Source: Clostridium sp. AM22-11AC
GTDB lineage: Bacteria; Bacillota; Clostridia; Lachnospirales; Lachnospiraceae
Direction of reading: 5' to 3'
DNA: 64,000 bases
Assembly (NCBI RefSeq): GCF_003473545.1
Contig: NZ_QUCM01000008.1
Location: 39,307 to 103,306, forward strand
Shown here: positions 49,255 through 58,799 of the stretch, in pieces
Layout: each line of letters opens with the position of its first letter
Numbering within the stretch: the first letter of the stretch is position 1
Position numbers and translations under genes: made by a program
Notes under the pieces: model-generated
Seen by the model: only the letters and a program-made list of their open reading frames with translations
What the model was told of the DNA's origin: nothing
Database searches by the model: none

Positions 49255-49605
49255 TCCCCTTCCGTCTCGCACGTTCATCGAAGGATTAAGTTCCAGACAG
49301 GCAGCTACATAAGTAGCTAAAGTCACATTTTCCAGATCATGATCCGGGACCAGACTGCCATAACGGTTTTTCTTAAAACAGAAAAGCCGGATGCTGCAGT
49401 AATCGGTCACGGAAGTGGTCTGGTAAAAATCGTTGAGAAACCGCTTTACCGTATCTGCAGAAACCATTTTCCGGGGAGCTGTTACATGATCATAGCGATG
49501 GTTAATGATCCCTGCCAGTTCAGACACTGTAACCGGCTTATGCAGCTCCAACAATGTGTTTAAAATAAAGATCCCATTTAAACGGCTGGTAAACAGTGTA
49601 TTCAT
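49216..49605 (-). CDS. Small protein with winged-helix-like N-terminus
   Basis: A 129-residue protein. The N-terminal segment FILNTLLELHKPVTVSELAG and SADTVKRFLNDFY suggests a winged-helix DNA-binding fold; the rest has no recognised motif. The start codon has an excellent AAAGGAGGATTTTCTT site, which supports a real gene despite the 39 bp tail-to-tail overlap with the AAA ATPase gene. It may regulate the island. Family not recognised. Confidence 0.65.
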   Translation of the reverse strand: MNTLFTSRLNGIFILNTLLELHKPVTVSELAGIINHRYDHVTAPRKMVSADTVKRFLNDFYQTTSVTDYCSIRLFCFKKNRYGSLVPDHDLENVTLATYVAACLELNPSMNVRDGRGLKSNSVVHFHTA

Positions 49606-49704
49606 AAGAAAATCCTCCTTTGCTATCTCTGTTACCAGATCATAGCAAAGAAGCTGGGGAAAAATTTCCCCAAACCAGATCCCATCTTCTATTCCTGTCT
49701 TCTT

Positions 49705-50361
49705 TTATTCCGTTTTTCCCTTACACCACATAAGAAGCATTTCTTTCAGATATTTTAACTCCTGGGTATGGTCCGTTTTATGATCATTGGCCCATACGAT
49801 CCCCTGGGCATAGCGCTCTGCCACCGCCAGCATGGCAATGGCTACAGTTGTGAAAAGCTCCTGCTCTGAAAGATCGGTGCGGATACTGTGATCCACTTTT
49901 GCCTGTTCATAAAGCTTGTGATACATGGCTCTTAAAGGTTCCAACACGTCCAGGTGTTCCCCTAAAGGCTCTTCTTCAATTCCTTCATGGTAAATAAAGT
50001 TCTTATAATTATTGCTGAACCGGAGCATTTCCGGTTTTTCCCTGTATAACCGGATGATCATGTCCAGATAAAATTCAATATACTCATAAGCTGTAAAGTT
50101 TTCAAAGAAATCCGGTCCATTCTGGGCCAGCACACTTTTCCAGATATCCCCCCATATCTTTCCACTGATGGCTACTACCAGTTTTACCTTTGTCTGGTAA
50201 TATTTGTACATAGTGGCAACCCCTACATCCGCTGCATCTGCCACCTTCTGCAAACTTACATTTTCGATCCCATTCTCTGAAAACAGTTTAAATCCAGCTT
50301 TCATCAGCTGTTCTTTTCTGCGCGTGGCTTCTCTCTCGTCACGTTCCGTATTTCTTGCCAT
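49705..50361 (-). CDS. TetR/AcrR family regulator
   Basis: About 218 residues. The N-terminal TetR HTH reads RRKEQLMKAGFKLFSENGIE and VADAADVGVATMYKYYQTKV; the C-terminal ligand/dimer domain is helical and unspecific. ATG at 50361 has GGAG six bases upstream. The promoter and a palindrome CAACT-G-AGTTG lie just upstream, which suggests autoregulation. Target genes are unknown; no transporter gene is adjacent. Confidence 0.9.
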   Translation of the reverse strand: MARNTERDEREATRRKEQLMKAGFKLFSENGIENVSLQKVADAADVGVATMYKYYQTKVKLVVAISGKIWGDIWKSVLAQNGPDFFENFTAYEYIEFYLDMIIRLYREKPEMLRFSNNYKNFIYHEGIEEEPLGEHLDVLEPLRAMYHKLYEQAKVDHSIRTDLSEQELFTTVAIAMLAVAERYAQGIVWANDHKTDHTQELKYLKEMLLMWCKGKTE

Positions 50362-50430
50362 ATCGTTCTCCATGTTTTTAATGCATTCCCAACCTTTCAG
50401 ATCAGAAACACATTTTAAAGTTTTGCTACA

Positions 50431-50483
50431 CAACTGAGTTGACACTCTATTTGTATTATAGATTAAAAAATTTTTTCAGGCAA
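50431..50483 (-). promoter_or_regulatory. TetR gene promoter with palindromic operator
   Basis: On the minus strand TTGCCT (50478-50483), 17 bp, TATAAT (50455-50460). The palindrome CAACTGAGTTG at 50431-50441, flanked by matching TGT/ACA bases, lies just downstream near the transcription start. Confidence 0.75.
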
Positions 50484-50491
50484 CTAAAAAT

Positions 50492-50531
50492 CGCCAGAGG
50501 ATCCTGTAACTTTCACAGAATTCCCTGACGA
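50492..50531 (-). terminator. Terminator after rqcP
   Basis: On the minus strand CAGGGAATTCTGT pairs imperfectly with ACAGGATCCTCTG, followed by GCGATTTTT. It ends the mazG-hup-rqcP side of the interrupted cluster. Confidence 0.6.
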
Positions 50532-50552
50532 AGTCTATTTATTGGTCTGTTT

Positions 50553-50792
50553 TTACAGATACTCAAACATCTCTTTGGCATCTTCCTTGCGGATGGCATC
50601 CTGTACGCTTGTAACCTTCACTTTCACAGCCTTGGTACCAAAGGCAATTTCGATCACATCACCTACTTTAACCTCTGCACTGGCTCTTGCTACTTTGTCA
50701 TTAAGCATAACCCGACCGCTGTCACAGGCTTCATTGGCCACGGTTCTTCTCTTGATGATACGGGATACTTTCAGGTATTTATCTAATCTCAT
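50553..50792 (-). CDS. rqcP: S4-domain RNA-binding protein RqcP (YabO)
   Basis: A 79-residue protein made of one S4 domain: MRLDKYLKVSRIIKRRTVAN and GRVMLNDKVARASAEVKVGD. The B. subtilis orthologue YabO/RqcP stabilises stalled 50S complexes with RqcH during alanine tailing. Same position relative to hup and mazG as in other Clostridia. Confidence 0.92.
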   Translation of the reverse strand: MRLDKYLKVSRIIKRRTVANEACDSGRVMLNDKVARASAEVKVGDVIEIAFGTKAVKVKVTSVQDAIRKEDAKEMFEYL

Positions 50793-50814
50793 AAAGTCGC
50801 TCCTTTTAATACAA

Positions 50815-50851
50815 AATCCCCTCCATGATGCAAATGTTCACGGAGGGGATT
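50815..50851 (-). terminator. Strong hairpin between hup and rqcP
   Basis: AATCCCCTCC and GGAGGGGATT form a perfect 10 bp stem with a 17 nt loop, followed on the minus strand by TTGTATT. Probably a partial terminator that sets a high hup to rqcP ratio. Confidence 0.7.
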
Positions 50852-50874
50852 ACCGAATTTTCTTATAAAATCAA

Positions 50875-51150
50875 TTATTTGTTGATCTCGTCCTTTAAAG
50901 CCTTACCTGGTTTGAACTTAGGTGTCTTGGAAGCAGCGATGGTCATAGTCTCGCCGGTTCTTGGGTTTCTTCCCTCTCTTGCTGGTCTTTCGCTAACTTC
51001 AAAGTTACCAAATCCAACTAACTGAACCTTTCCGCCCTTTGCCAGTTCTTCTGCTACTGCATCAGTAAAAGCCTTAACTGCCTTTTCTGCATCCTTTTTA
51101 GAAATTTCTGCCTTCTCAGCTACTGCTGCGATTAACTCTGTCTTGTTCAT
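50875..51150 (-). CDS. hup: Nucleoid protein HU
   Basis: A 91-residue HU protein: MNKTELIAAVAEKAEISKKD, the hinge VQLVGFGNFEVSERPAREGR, and the arm NPRTGETMTIAASKTPKFKP. It binds and bends DNA. The true ATG is at 51150 with AGGAGGAAAATTTG. A strong promoter lies 76 bp upstream. Confidence 0.97.
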   Translation of the reverse strand: MNKTELIAAVAEKAEISKKDAEKAVKAFTDAVAEELAKGGKVQLVGFGNFEVSERPAREGRNPRTGETMTIAASKTPKFKPGKALKDEINK

Positions 51151-51225
51151 CAAATTTTCCTCCTAAACCGAATCCGAAAAAAACAGGTTCGGACCGTTTT
51201 CGTTCTTGTCTGTGATACCCTATCA

Positions 51226-51254
51226 TTTATATCTGTTTTACTATAATTTGTCAA
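51226..51254 (-). promoter_or_regulatory. Strong hup promoter
   Basis: Perfect -35 TTGACA (51249-51254), 17 bp spacer and -10 TATAAA (51226-51231) on the minus strand. The -35 overlaps the mazG stop codon. Confidence 0.85.
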
Positions 51255-51631
51255 GGTTTTTTGGCCTTTTCCTGCATTTTTATCCGGGCCCAGAGAGCCT
51301 CTCCTTCTTCGGTCGAATTTATCTTTTCACCACCGAATACCCAGGGGTGTCTGCGCACCATTTTTTCGCAGATCCCACCTATCACATCATCTATAGAAAA
51401 CAGCCCTTTTTCCTTTGCGATCTGGCTGTTTAACATCACCTGAAAGAGCACATCTCCCAGTTCTTCACAAAGGTTTTCCATGTCATTTTTATCCACTGCC
51501 TGAACTGCTTCCTCTGCCTCTTCCCGCATATATTTTCGCAGGCTTTCAAAGGTCTGTTCCCGGTCCCAGGGACAGCCATCTTCTGCCCGTAATTTCGCGG
51601 TGATCTCTACCAGATCTTTAAATGTATACAT
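51251..51631 (-). CDS. mazG: MazG-type nucleotide pyrophosphohydrolase
   Basis: A 126-residue single-domain MazG. GCPWDREQTFESLRKYMREE begins the conserved all-alpha fold, followed by EEAEEAVQAVDKNDMENLCEELGDVLFQV with the Mg-binding Glu/Asp cluster. It hydrolyses NTPs or dNTPs to monophosphates. Shorter than the two-domain E. coli enzyme. Heads the conserved mazG-hup-rqcP group. Confidence 0.93.
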   Translation of the reverse strand: MYTFKDLVEITAKLRAEDGCPWDREQTFESLRKYMREEAEEAVQAVDKNDMENLCEELGDVLFQVMLNSQIAKEKGLFSIDDVIGGICEKMVRRHPWVFGGEKINSTEEGEALWARIKMQEKAKKP

Positions 51632-51697
51632 GATACAGTATCCCCCTATTTCAATCCATTCAGGCGCTTTGTCAGCTTCTCCATTTTATTATTTCCA

Positions 51698-52315
51698 TCA
51701 CCCGGTCTTCATCCTCTTAATGACTTTCAGACGGGTAAATTCTTCCCTTTCCTTCTCTTCCAGAGCATTGGAAATAGACTTGGACAGCTCTTCATAATGA
51801 GGAATGGTAATGTTCTTCAACGCATTGGCACGCTTCTGAGTCTTCTTAATAGAATTTGCCAGCCGGTATGCAGAGTTTTCCACCATAGACAGCTTAATGG
51901 TCAGCTCCTTTACCCGTTCAAACCGCTCTCTGGCAATGTCTAACGCCTCCGAGGTATTATTAAACCCATAAGCCAGCTCCATAGGCTTTTCCTGATGCTG
52001 CACCAGAGGGATTTCCGTTCCCATGATACTTCTTGCCTTGATCTTTACCGTATCGTCCACAGGAACGGACATTCCGATCTCCTGGACATAATTGATGCCC
52101 AGCTCAATATTGGCGCTCTGCAGTGCTTCATAAGCAGCCTTAAACACAGTGTCGATCTCAGACTGTATCCCCTTTGCCTCATCGATCAGCCCCATAAGCT
52201 CACGGATCAGGATATTTCTCTTCTTATCCATTAATCCGTAGCCCATAGTTGCCAGTTTCAGGGAGTTTTTCGCAGCGATCAGATTACCTTTTGTGGGAAA
52301 TGTATTTGGATCCAT
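51698..52315 (-). CDS. atpD: V-type ATP synthase subunit D
   Basis: A 205-residue central-stalk subunit: two long coiled-coil helices (N-terminal PTKGNLIAAKNSLKLATMGY, C-terminal RRLANSIKKTQKRANALKNI). It rotates inside the A3B3 head. Last gene of the nine-gene operon, 11 bp after subunit B. Confidence 0.95.
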   Translation of the reverse strand: MDPNTFPTKGNLIAAKNSLKLATMGYGLMDKKRNILIRELMGLIDEAKGIQSEIDTVFKAAYEALQSANIELGINYVQEIGMSVPVDDTVKIKARSIMGTEIPLVQHQEKPMELAYGFNNTSEALDIARERFERVKELTIKLSMVENSAYRLANSIKKTQKRANALKNITIPHYEELSKSISNALEEKEREEFTRLKVIKRMKTG

Positions 52316-52326
52316 TCCTGCTCACC

Positions 52327-53700
52327 TCACTCCTCGTAGTATTGATCCAGAACCTTGGTATCAATACGGTCTAATTCCTCTCTTGGAAGCATACGTAAAA
52401 GTTTCCAGCCGATCTCCAGAGTCTCTATGATGGAGCGGTTCTCATGATGTGCCTGGCCAATAAAATGCTCCTCAAATGCTTTACCAAACTCCAGATACTT
52501 CTTGTCAATGGCAGACAGCTCATCTTCACCGATAACAGATGCCAGCGCCCTGGCGTCACCTACCTTGGCATAGCAGGAAAACAGCTGGTTTGCCACATCC
52601 TGGTGGTCTTTTCTTGTATATCCTTCACCGATACCGTCCTTCATCAGTCGTGAAAGAGATGGGAGTACGCTGATCGGCGGATAAACAGACTGGCTGTTTA
52701 ACTGACGGTCCAGAACGATCTGTCCCTCTGTAATATAACCGGTCAGGTCCGGGATCGGGTGTGTAATATCATCATTTGGCATAGTTAAGATCGGGATCTG
52801 GGTAACAGATCCATTTCTTCCTGCTACGATACCGGCTCTTTCATATAAGGATGCCAGATCACTGTACAGATAACCTGGGAAGCCTTTTCGTGAAGGAATC
52901 TCGCCCTTAGAGGAAGAAACCTCACGCAATGCCTCTGCATAAGAAGTCATATCTGTTAAAATGACCAGGATGTGCATTCCCTTTTCATAAGCCAGATACT
53001 CTGCCAGTGTCAATGCGATCTTTGGCGTGATAAGCCTCTCTACTACCGGGTCATTTGCCAGATTGATAAACATGGCTACATGTTCGGAAACACCGCTTTC
53101 CTCAAAGGTACGGCGGAAGAAATCAGCCACATCATGCTTTACGCCCATAGCGCCAAAAACGATGGCAAACTTTTCATCAGAATTATCACCTAATGATGCC
53201 TGCTGCACGATCTGGGCCGCCAGCTGGTCATGAGGAAGGCCATTTCCTGAGAAAATAGGAAGCTTCTGACCGCGGATCAGTGTAGTCAGTCCGTCAATGG
53301 CGGAAATTCCGGTACGGATGTAGTTTCTTGGATACTCACGGGATACCGGGTTTAAGGGCTGTCCGTTAATGTCCATGCGGATATCAGAAATAATATCCCC
53401 CAGTCCGTCAATAGGCTGTCCGATACCATTAAAGGTACGTCCTAACATTTCCTCTGAAACGGCGATCTCCATAGGATGTCCTGTCAGCCTTGTATGGGTA
53501 TTTCTAAGGGCCATACCGTCTGTTCCCTCAAATACCTGGATAATGGCTTTATCCCCGTAGATCTCAATAATACGTCCGATCTTCTTTGTAGTGCCGCCAA
53601 CGGTCATTTCCACGATTTCATCATAAGCTGCGCCCTGAACGCCCTCTAACACTACCAGAGGACCATTGATCTCACTTAAACCTAAATATTCAACTGCCAT
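52327..53700 (-). CDS. atpB: V-type ATP synthase subunit B
   Basis: A 457-residue regulatory nucleotide-binding subunit: [40 protein letters not shown], and [15 protein letters not shown] in place of a P-loop. ATG with AAGGAGGACTTAAA, 12 bp after subunit A. Confidence 0.97.
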   Translation of the reverse strand: MAVEYLGLSEINGPLVVLEGVQGAAYDEIVEMTVGGTTKKIGRIIEIYGDKAIIQVFEGTDGMALRNTHTRLTGHPMEIAVSEEMLGRTFNGIGQPIDGLGDIISDIRMDINGQPLNPVSREYPRNYIRTGISAIDGLTTLIRGQKLPIFSGNGLPHDQLAAQIVQQASLGDNSDEKFAIVFGAMGVKHDVADFFRRTFEESGVSEHVAMFINLANDPVVERLITPKIALTLAEYLAYEKGMHILVILTDMTSYAEALREVSSSKGEIPSRKGFPGYLYSDLASLYERAGIVAGRNGSVTQIPILTMPNDDITHPIPDLTGYITEGQIVLDRQLNSQSVYPPISVLPSLSRLMKDGIGEGYTRKDHQDVANQLFSCYAKVGDARALASVIGEDELSAIDKKYLEFGKAFEEHFIGQAHHENRSIIETLEIGWKLLRMLPREELDRIDTKVLDQYYEE

Positions 53701-53712
53701 TTTAAGTCCTCC

Positions 53713-55479
53713 TTATGCGTTGCGCTCCAGCACATGCTCATAGAACGCGTCAATCTGTTTCTTGTAATCATCAAACATGTCCAAACGGTCATTTGGCACA
53801 TCATACTTAATAGAAATGATCTTATCAAAGATCTTGTCCTCTTTTAACACGGACATAGGCATTCCCATGGCGATCAGTGCCTTTGACTTCTTGTACAGAT
53901 ATAAAATGGTCTCCATCATCTTAAACTGCTTGGTAAGGGGTACGGAAGTATCATCCTTGTGGAATGCATTCTGCTGAAGGAAACCTACACGGATGACCTT
54001 TGCGATCTCTAAGACCAGTTTCTGGTCATCAGGGAGAACATCTGCACCGATCAGCTTTACGATCTCCATCAAACTGCTTTCCTGGGTCAATAACGCCATC
54101 AGGCGGTTTCTGTCACTTACAAAGTTCTTGTCTACGTTATCAATATACCAGGATGACAGGTCATTTACATACTCTGAATAACTGGTCAGCCAGTGGATCG
54201 CCGGGAAATGCCTTGCATAAGAAAGGTTCTTATCCAGTCCCCAGAAGCAGCGTACAAAACGTTTGGTATTCTGGGTAACAGGCTCAGAGAAATCACCGCC
54301 CTGAGGGGAAACCGCACCGATAATGGTAACGGAACCTTCTGTACCATTTAAATTGCGCATCATGCCTGCTCTCTCGTAGAAAGAAGACAGACGGGATGCC
54401 AGATAAGCCGGGAAACCTTCCTCTGCCGGCATCTCTTCCAGACGGCCGGAAAGCTCACGTAGCGCCTCAGCCCAACGGGAAGTAGAGTCTGCCATGATTG
54501 CTACATGATATCCCATATCCCTGTAATATTCTGCCAATGTTACACCGGCATACAGACTTGCCTCACGGGCTGCAACAGGCATGTTGGAGGTATTTGCGAT
54601 CAATGTAGTTCTGTCCATCAGGGGATTTCCGCTCTTTGGATCGATCAGCTCTGAAAATTCTTCCAGAACCTGGGTCATTTCATTTCCACGCTCACCACAG
54701 CCGATGTAGATAATAACATCCGCATCAGACCATTTTGCGATCTGATGCTGGGTCATGGTCTTTCCTGTACCAAAACCTCCTGGAATTGCCGCTGTACCTC
54801 CCTTTGCCAGTGGGAACATGGTATCCAGGATACGCTGTCCGGTGATCAGAGGTCTGGTTGCCGGATAACGCTTTGCAGAAGGTCTCGGCACACGGATCGG
54901 CCATTTCTGGGTCATGGTCAGCTTCTTTTCTGTTCCATCAAGTAACTGAAGCGTAAGAAGAGGCTCATTAATGGTATATTCCCCATCTTCCACTACGTCT
55001 AATACATAGCCCTCTGTATCCGGCGGCACCATTATCTTATGGATAATAGCCCTTGTCTCAGGAACCTCTGCGATAATGGTTCCCGGAAGCACCCGGTCGC
55101 CTTTCTTTACTGTCATATGTGTTTTCCATTTTTTGGAAGTATCCAGAGAATCTACGCTGATGCCACGGCTGATATAGTAGCCGCTGCGCTCTGCGATCTT
55201 GCTTAACGGACGCTCAATACCATCAAAAATGTTATCTAAAATACCAGGGGCCAGTGTAACAGAAACCGGTGCTCCTGTTCCTGTTACCACCTCACCAGGC
55301 TTTAAACCGCTGGTCTCCTCATACACCTGGACCGTTGTTTTTTCTGAGGTAAGCCCAATGACTTCGCCTACCAGATTTTCCTTACCAACGTACACCATTT
55401 CGTTCATCTGAAATCCGGGATCACCGGCCAGAGAAACTACAGGTCCGTTGATACCGTAGATCACACCTGTCTTAGCCAT
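53713..55479 (-). CDS. atpA: V-type ATP synthase catalytic subunit A
   Basis: A 588-residue catalytic subunit with P-loop [11 protein letters not shown], the V-type non-homologous insert ([20 protein letters not shown]) and [20 protein letters not shown]. Three copies alternate with B. It abuts subunit E directly. Confidence 0.97.
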   Translation of the reverse strand: MAKTGVIYGINGPVVSLAGDPGFQMNEMVYVGKENLVGEVIGLTSEKTTVQVYEETSGLKPGEVVTGTGAPVSVTLAPGILDNIFDGIERPLSKIAERSGYYISRGISVDSLDTSKKWKTHMTVKKGDRVLPGTIIAEVPETRAIIHKIMVPPDTEGYVLDVVEDGEYTINEPLLTLQLLDGTEKKLTMTQKWPIRVPRPSAKRYPATRPLITGQRILDTMFPLAKGGTAAIPGGFGTGKTMTQHQIAKWSDADVIIYIGCGERGNEMTQVLEEFSELIDPKSGNPLMDRTTLIANTSNMPVAAREASLYAGVTLAEYYRDMGYHVAIMADSTSRWAEALRELSGRLEEMPAEEGFPAYLASRLSSFYERAGMMRNLNGTEGSVTIIGAVSPQGGDFSEPVTQNTKRFVRCFWGLDKNLSYARHFPAIHWLTSYSEYVNDLSSWYIDNVDKNFVSDRNRLMALLTQESSLMEIVKLIGADVLPDDQKLVLEIAKVIRVGFLQQNAFHKDDTSVPLTKQFKMMETILYLYKKSKALIAMGMPMSVLKEDKIFDKIISIKYDVPNDRLDMFDDYKKQIDAFYEHVLERNA

Positions 55480-56073
55480 TTACTGCTTACCTCCCAAGTC
55501 AAACTTAAATTCATGGCGCGCTTCTTCCAGTTTTGTCTTAAAGGAACTGTCGATCAGGATATGTTTGGACGGGATCACTGCGCGGATACCGCCGTCAAAG
55601 GAATATTCACTGATCTTCACTGTTACATTGTGGTGCATGGCCAGTCTGCGGGCCTTATCCTCATCTGAAGGATCCATATACACGATCATGGCCTCATCAC
55701 CGGCAACCTTTTTAGCTGCCCCGATCTGTTTTTCCAACAGATCCAGATACTCTCTGGTTTCCATGAAATTCGCCAGTTTATCTCTCACTTCTACAAACAG
55801 TTTATCCTTTAATTCTTCCTGTCTGCGGCTTACTTCTCTTCTTAAGTCCAGCTGTCCGATGGAAAGCTTTTTGTTGCGCTCACGCCCTAACTTTTCCGTC
55901 TCAGCCTCTTCCTGCATTTTCGCCCGCTTCCTGGCATCCTCTGTATGCTCCTCATAGGCCTTATCAAGAGTTTTTGCGTAATCGTCCAGTATTTTTGCAC
56001 TTTTTTCCCTTGCATCTGTCATACAGATCTCCTGAAAATGCTTCAGCTTTTCCTCTGTTGTCAAGCTCTTCAC
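55480..56073 (-). CDS. atpE: V-type ATP synthase subunit E
   Basis: A 197-residue peripheral-stalk subunit: a long charged N-terminal coiled coil (to about residue 100) and a globular C-terminus (HNVTVKISEYSFDGGIRAVI). It starts at GTG. It pairs with the 103-residue stalk protein encoded first in the operon. Confidence 0.9.
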   Translation of the reverse strand: MKSLTTEEKLKHFQEICMTDAREKSAKILDDYAKTLDKAYEEHTEDARKRAKMQEEAETEKLGRERNKKLSIGQLDLRREVSRRQEELKDKLFVEVRDKLANFMETREYLDLLEKQIGAAKKVAGDEAMIVYMDPSDEDKARRLAMHHNVTVKISEYSFDGGIRAVIPSKHILIDSSFKTKLEEARHEFKFDLGGKQ

Positions 56074-56080
56074 CTGCTTT

Positions 56081-56389
56081 CTATAGTTTCAGTCCAATGG
56101 CCTCGTTTACATAAGAGGTGATAAAGTCCGGCTTGCGGCCGGTTCCGTGGCGGTCCGGGATCTCTACGATCAGCGGCAGCTTCCGCTCCAGCTTTACATT
56201 GTCGATGATCTCCGGAAATTCCCTGCCAAACTTTTCAGTTAACAGGATAATACCAATGGATTTATCGGCCAGAACCTTATCCAGCTCACGTTTCAGTTCG
56301 TCCCTCTCATGTACCACAGCCCCGTCAACACCTGCCAGGCGCATGCCGGTCCAGGTGTCGATGTTATCGCTGATGAGATACATTTTCAT
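56081..56389 (-). CDS. atpF: V-type ATP synthase subunit F
   Basis: A 102-residue central-stalk subunit: MKMYLISDNIDTWTGMRLAG, GIILLTEKFGREFPEIIDNV and IVEIPDRHG are typical. It starts just after subunit K (1 bp gap). Confidence 0.92.
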   Translation of the reverse strand: MKMYLISDNIDTWTGMRLAGVDGAVVHERDELKRELDKVLADKSIGIILLTEKFGREFPEIIDNVKLERKLPLIVEIPDRHGTGRKPDFITSYVNEAIGLKL

Positions 56390-56390
56390 A

Positions 56391-56825
56391 TTAAAGCTTA
56401 CCTAAGATCATAAAGGAAATGATCAGACCATACAGGCACACACCTTCGGCAAGACCTACGAAGATAAGGGATTTACCAAGAATAGAGCTGTCTTCACTGA
56501 TAGCGCCCAGTGCTGCACTTGCTGCTGCAGATACTGCAATACCACCGCCTAAACAGGAAAGACCGGTTGCAAGAGCCGCTGACAGATAGCCCATTCCGGC
56601 TGCGCTGTTAGAAGCGGCTGCTGCTGTTTCCTCTGCTGCAAATGCATTTCCTGAAAACATGAAAGCTGCTGCTGCGATCATGGTACCGAAGAATAAAAAT
56701 ACGTTTACGCCAAGAGCTGTTTTATAACGTCCCTTTGTCTTTTCTCCTGCTGCAAATGCTCCAAAAGGTACACCGATGCTTAATACTAATGCTGCGCTTA
56801 ATGTCATTTTAACTAATAAACTCAT
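56391..56825 (-). CDS. atpK: V-type ATP synthase membrane subunit K (c ring)
   Basis: A 144-residue proteolipid with four hydrophobic helices in two hairpins. Only the second hairpin holds the ion-binding Glu (FVGLAEGVCLYGLI, about residue 129); the first hairpin has no carboxylate. A Gly/Ala-rich helix (GLSCLGGGIAVSAAASAAL) pairs with it. The coupling ion (sodium or proton) is not resolved. Confidence 0.92.
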   Translation of the reverse strand: MSLLVKMTLSAALVLSIGVPFGAFAAGEKTKGRYKTALGVNVFLFFGTMIAAAAFMFSGNAFAAEETAAAASNSAAGMGYLSAALATGLSCLGGGIAVSAAASAALGAISEDSSILGKSLIFVGLAEGVCLYGLIISFMILGKL

Positions 56826-56855
56826 GATTGATTTCTCCTTTTTCTCTTCATTCTG

Positions 56856-58784
56856 CTAATGCTTGCCATACGGCTCAAATGCCCGTCCGCTTCCTCTGTA
56901 GAACCGGCTGAACAGCTCATAATATTCCAGACGAAGTACCTGGATACCTACGATCAGGCCTTCCATACCGCATACAAACAGGTTTCCCCCGATAACAACC
57001 GCCCAGTTAGGACTTCCGGCCTCTGCGCCTGCAAGCATTAAAACCACCTGCATCATGGCTGCATGGCTCACTGCGAAAGCGCCTACACGGACGAAAGAAA
57101 GGGTATTGGAAAAATAACTTAAAAGCACTTCAAACAGTTCAAATACGCCCTGAGTAATGAACATTCCCACGCCGCCTTCCATTTTCTGTGCCTTCTTCTC
57201 TACCATTGCTGACAACGGTTCCTTAAAGAACATAAGCAGTAACGGGATAATAAATAATACAGTCAGTACAATAGTCGCCGGAAGCGCATTTCCGCTCATA
57301 TACAGGACAATGACAGTTGCCAGTGCAAAGTAAAATACCAGTCCCGCAGCGCCGTTGGTGTCAAACCATGTTTTCTCTGTGTTGTGCTCCTTTACGCTGT
57401 TGATGATATTTAAGATCATGCATAACAGGATAATGCCCATACCGATGGCAATAGCAACTACGAATACAGTGTTTAATTTTCCAATAAATGGAAGATCTGT
57501 CATGGCTTCCTGAGGTCTTAACCACACTGCGTCAATGATATCCTCAAATCCGAACACACTGCCGAACAGCACGCCGAATATGGTAGAGAAGAAGCCACAG
57601 CAAGAAATAATGCCTGCCAGACGCATTTTTTTGAACTTATACAGTAAAAATCCACCAATGAGAAGGCAGAGTCCCTGTCCCGCATCACCAAACATAAATC
57701 CAAATAAAATAGAATAGGTGATACCGATGAGGATCGTAGGATCGATCTCATTATAAGAAGGCAGACCATACATCTCCACATACATTTCAAATGGCTTAAA
57801 CAGTCCCGGATTTTTCATTTTCGTAGGCGGAGTGCTCATAATGTTGTTGTGGTTATCTTCCATGATGCAGAAAGTATCTGCGTCAGACTCGATCTCTTTC
57901 TGGAACTTCTTTGCGTCTGTTTCGCTCATCCAGCCGCAGAGAATGTAGAAAGTATGATCTCCATGCTTGGTGCAGGCTGCCATTTTACGCACATCAAAGT
58001 TGACGGAGAAGCGCTCCAGTCTGGTACGGGCTGCTGCCAGCTCTTTTTTATTTTCATCCAGTGTCTGAAGGATCTTTCCTTCCACTTCCTGTTTTTCAGC
58101 CTCTAACGCCTTGATCCTGTCATCTAACACATGTTCCGCTTCCATCGGAGTACCTTCATACTCATCCGGCAGGAAACACCGTTCAAAATGCATGGACGCG
58201 TAAATGGCATCGATCTTGTCTGCCAGCTTCTCCGGCACGAAATAGACGATCCAGACATATTCCGCATCTTCCAGGCATTTAAACATCACCGTGTCAATGG
58301 TCTCGTACACATAGCTGTTGAACTTGTCAAAGTATTCCCTGGAAATACGGCCAAAGCGGAACTTGATGAACTGGAAGCCCAGGATCTCTTTTACGCTGTA
58401 ATTTAACTCTGTAAATGGTGCTACCTGGTCTTTAGAGCGCTTTAAAGTCTGGATCTGCGCCTGAAGCTCTTCTTTCTTATCATTTAATTCCTTTAACCGG
58501 CTGTTCAGATCATCTACCATCTTTGCTGCTTCTTCCTGTGTAGGAAGTTCCGTCTCTGAAACCTCTGGCAGCTGTCCGCCGATCTTTTCTGCCAGTTCTC
58601 TGGCAATATTCAATTTTTCCTTATATGGATTGGTCTCAATATAAGGTCTTAAGTCTTTTACCGTCTTTAACTCTGACAGGGCATTTTCCAGATGGATCTC
58701 ATATCTGGAAAGATAGGTATCCACCACCCGGTCAATGTCTGCCTTGGGGCCGGTAATGCTTAAGAACTTCATCTTCTCTATCAC
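56856..58784 (-). CDS. atpI: V-type ATP synthase subunit I (a subunit)
   Basis: A 642-residue stator membrane subunit. The N-terminal 340 residues are cytoplasmic with coiled coils; the C-terminal half has about seven helices, including FGDAGQGLCLLIGGFLLYKF and NTLSFVRVGAFAVSHAAMM with the essential Arg. It forms the ion path with the c ring. GTG start. Confidence 0.95.
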   Translation of the reverse strand: MIEKMKFLSITGPKADIDRVVDTYLSRYEIHLENALSELKTVKDLRPYIETNPYKEKLNIARELAEKIGGQLPEVSETELPTQEEAAKMVDDLNSRLKELNDKKEELQAQIQTLKRSKDQVAPFTELNYSVKEILGFQFIKFRFGRISREYFDKFNSYVYETIDTVMFKCLEDAEYVWIVYFVPEKLADKIDAIYASMHFERCFLPDEYEGTPMEAEHVLDDRIKALEAEKQEVEGKILQTLDENKKELAAARTRLERFSVNFDVRKMAACTKHGDHTFYILCGWMSETDAKKFQKEIESDADTFCIMEDNHNNIMSTPPTKMKNPGLFKPFEMYVEMYGLPSYNEIDPTILIGITYSILFGFMFGDAGQGLCLLIGGFLLYKFKKMRLAGIISCCGFFSTIFGVLFGSVFGFEDIIDAVWLRPQEAMTDLPFIGKLNTVFVVAIAIGMGIILLCMILNIINSVKEHNTEKTWFDTNGAAGLVFYFALATVIVLYMSGNALPATIVLTVLFIIPLLLMFFKEPLSAMVEKKAQKMEGGVGMFITQGVFELFEVLLSYFSNTLSFVRVGAFAVSHAAMMQVVLMLAGAEAGSPNWAVVIGGNLFVCGMEGLIVGIQVLRLEYYELFSRFYRGSGRAFEPYGKH

Positions 58785-58799
58785 TTCACATTAACCCCC

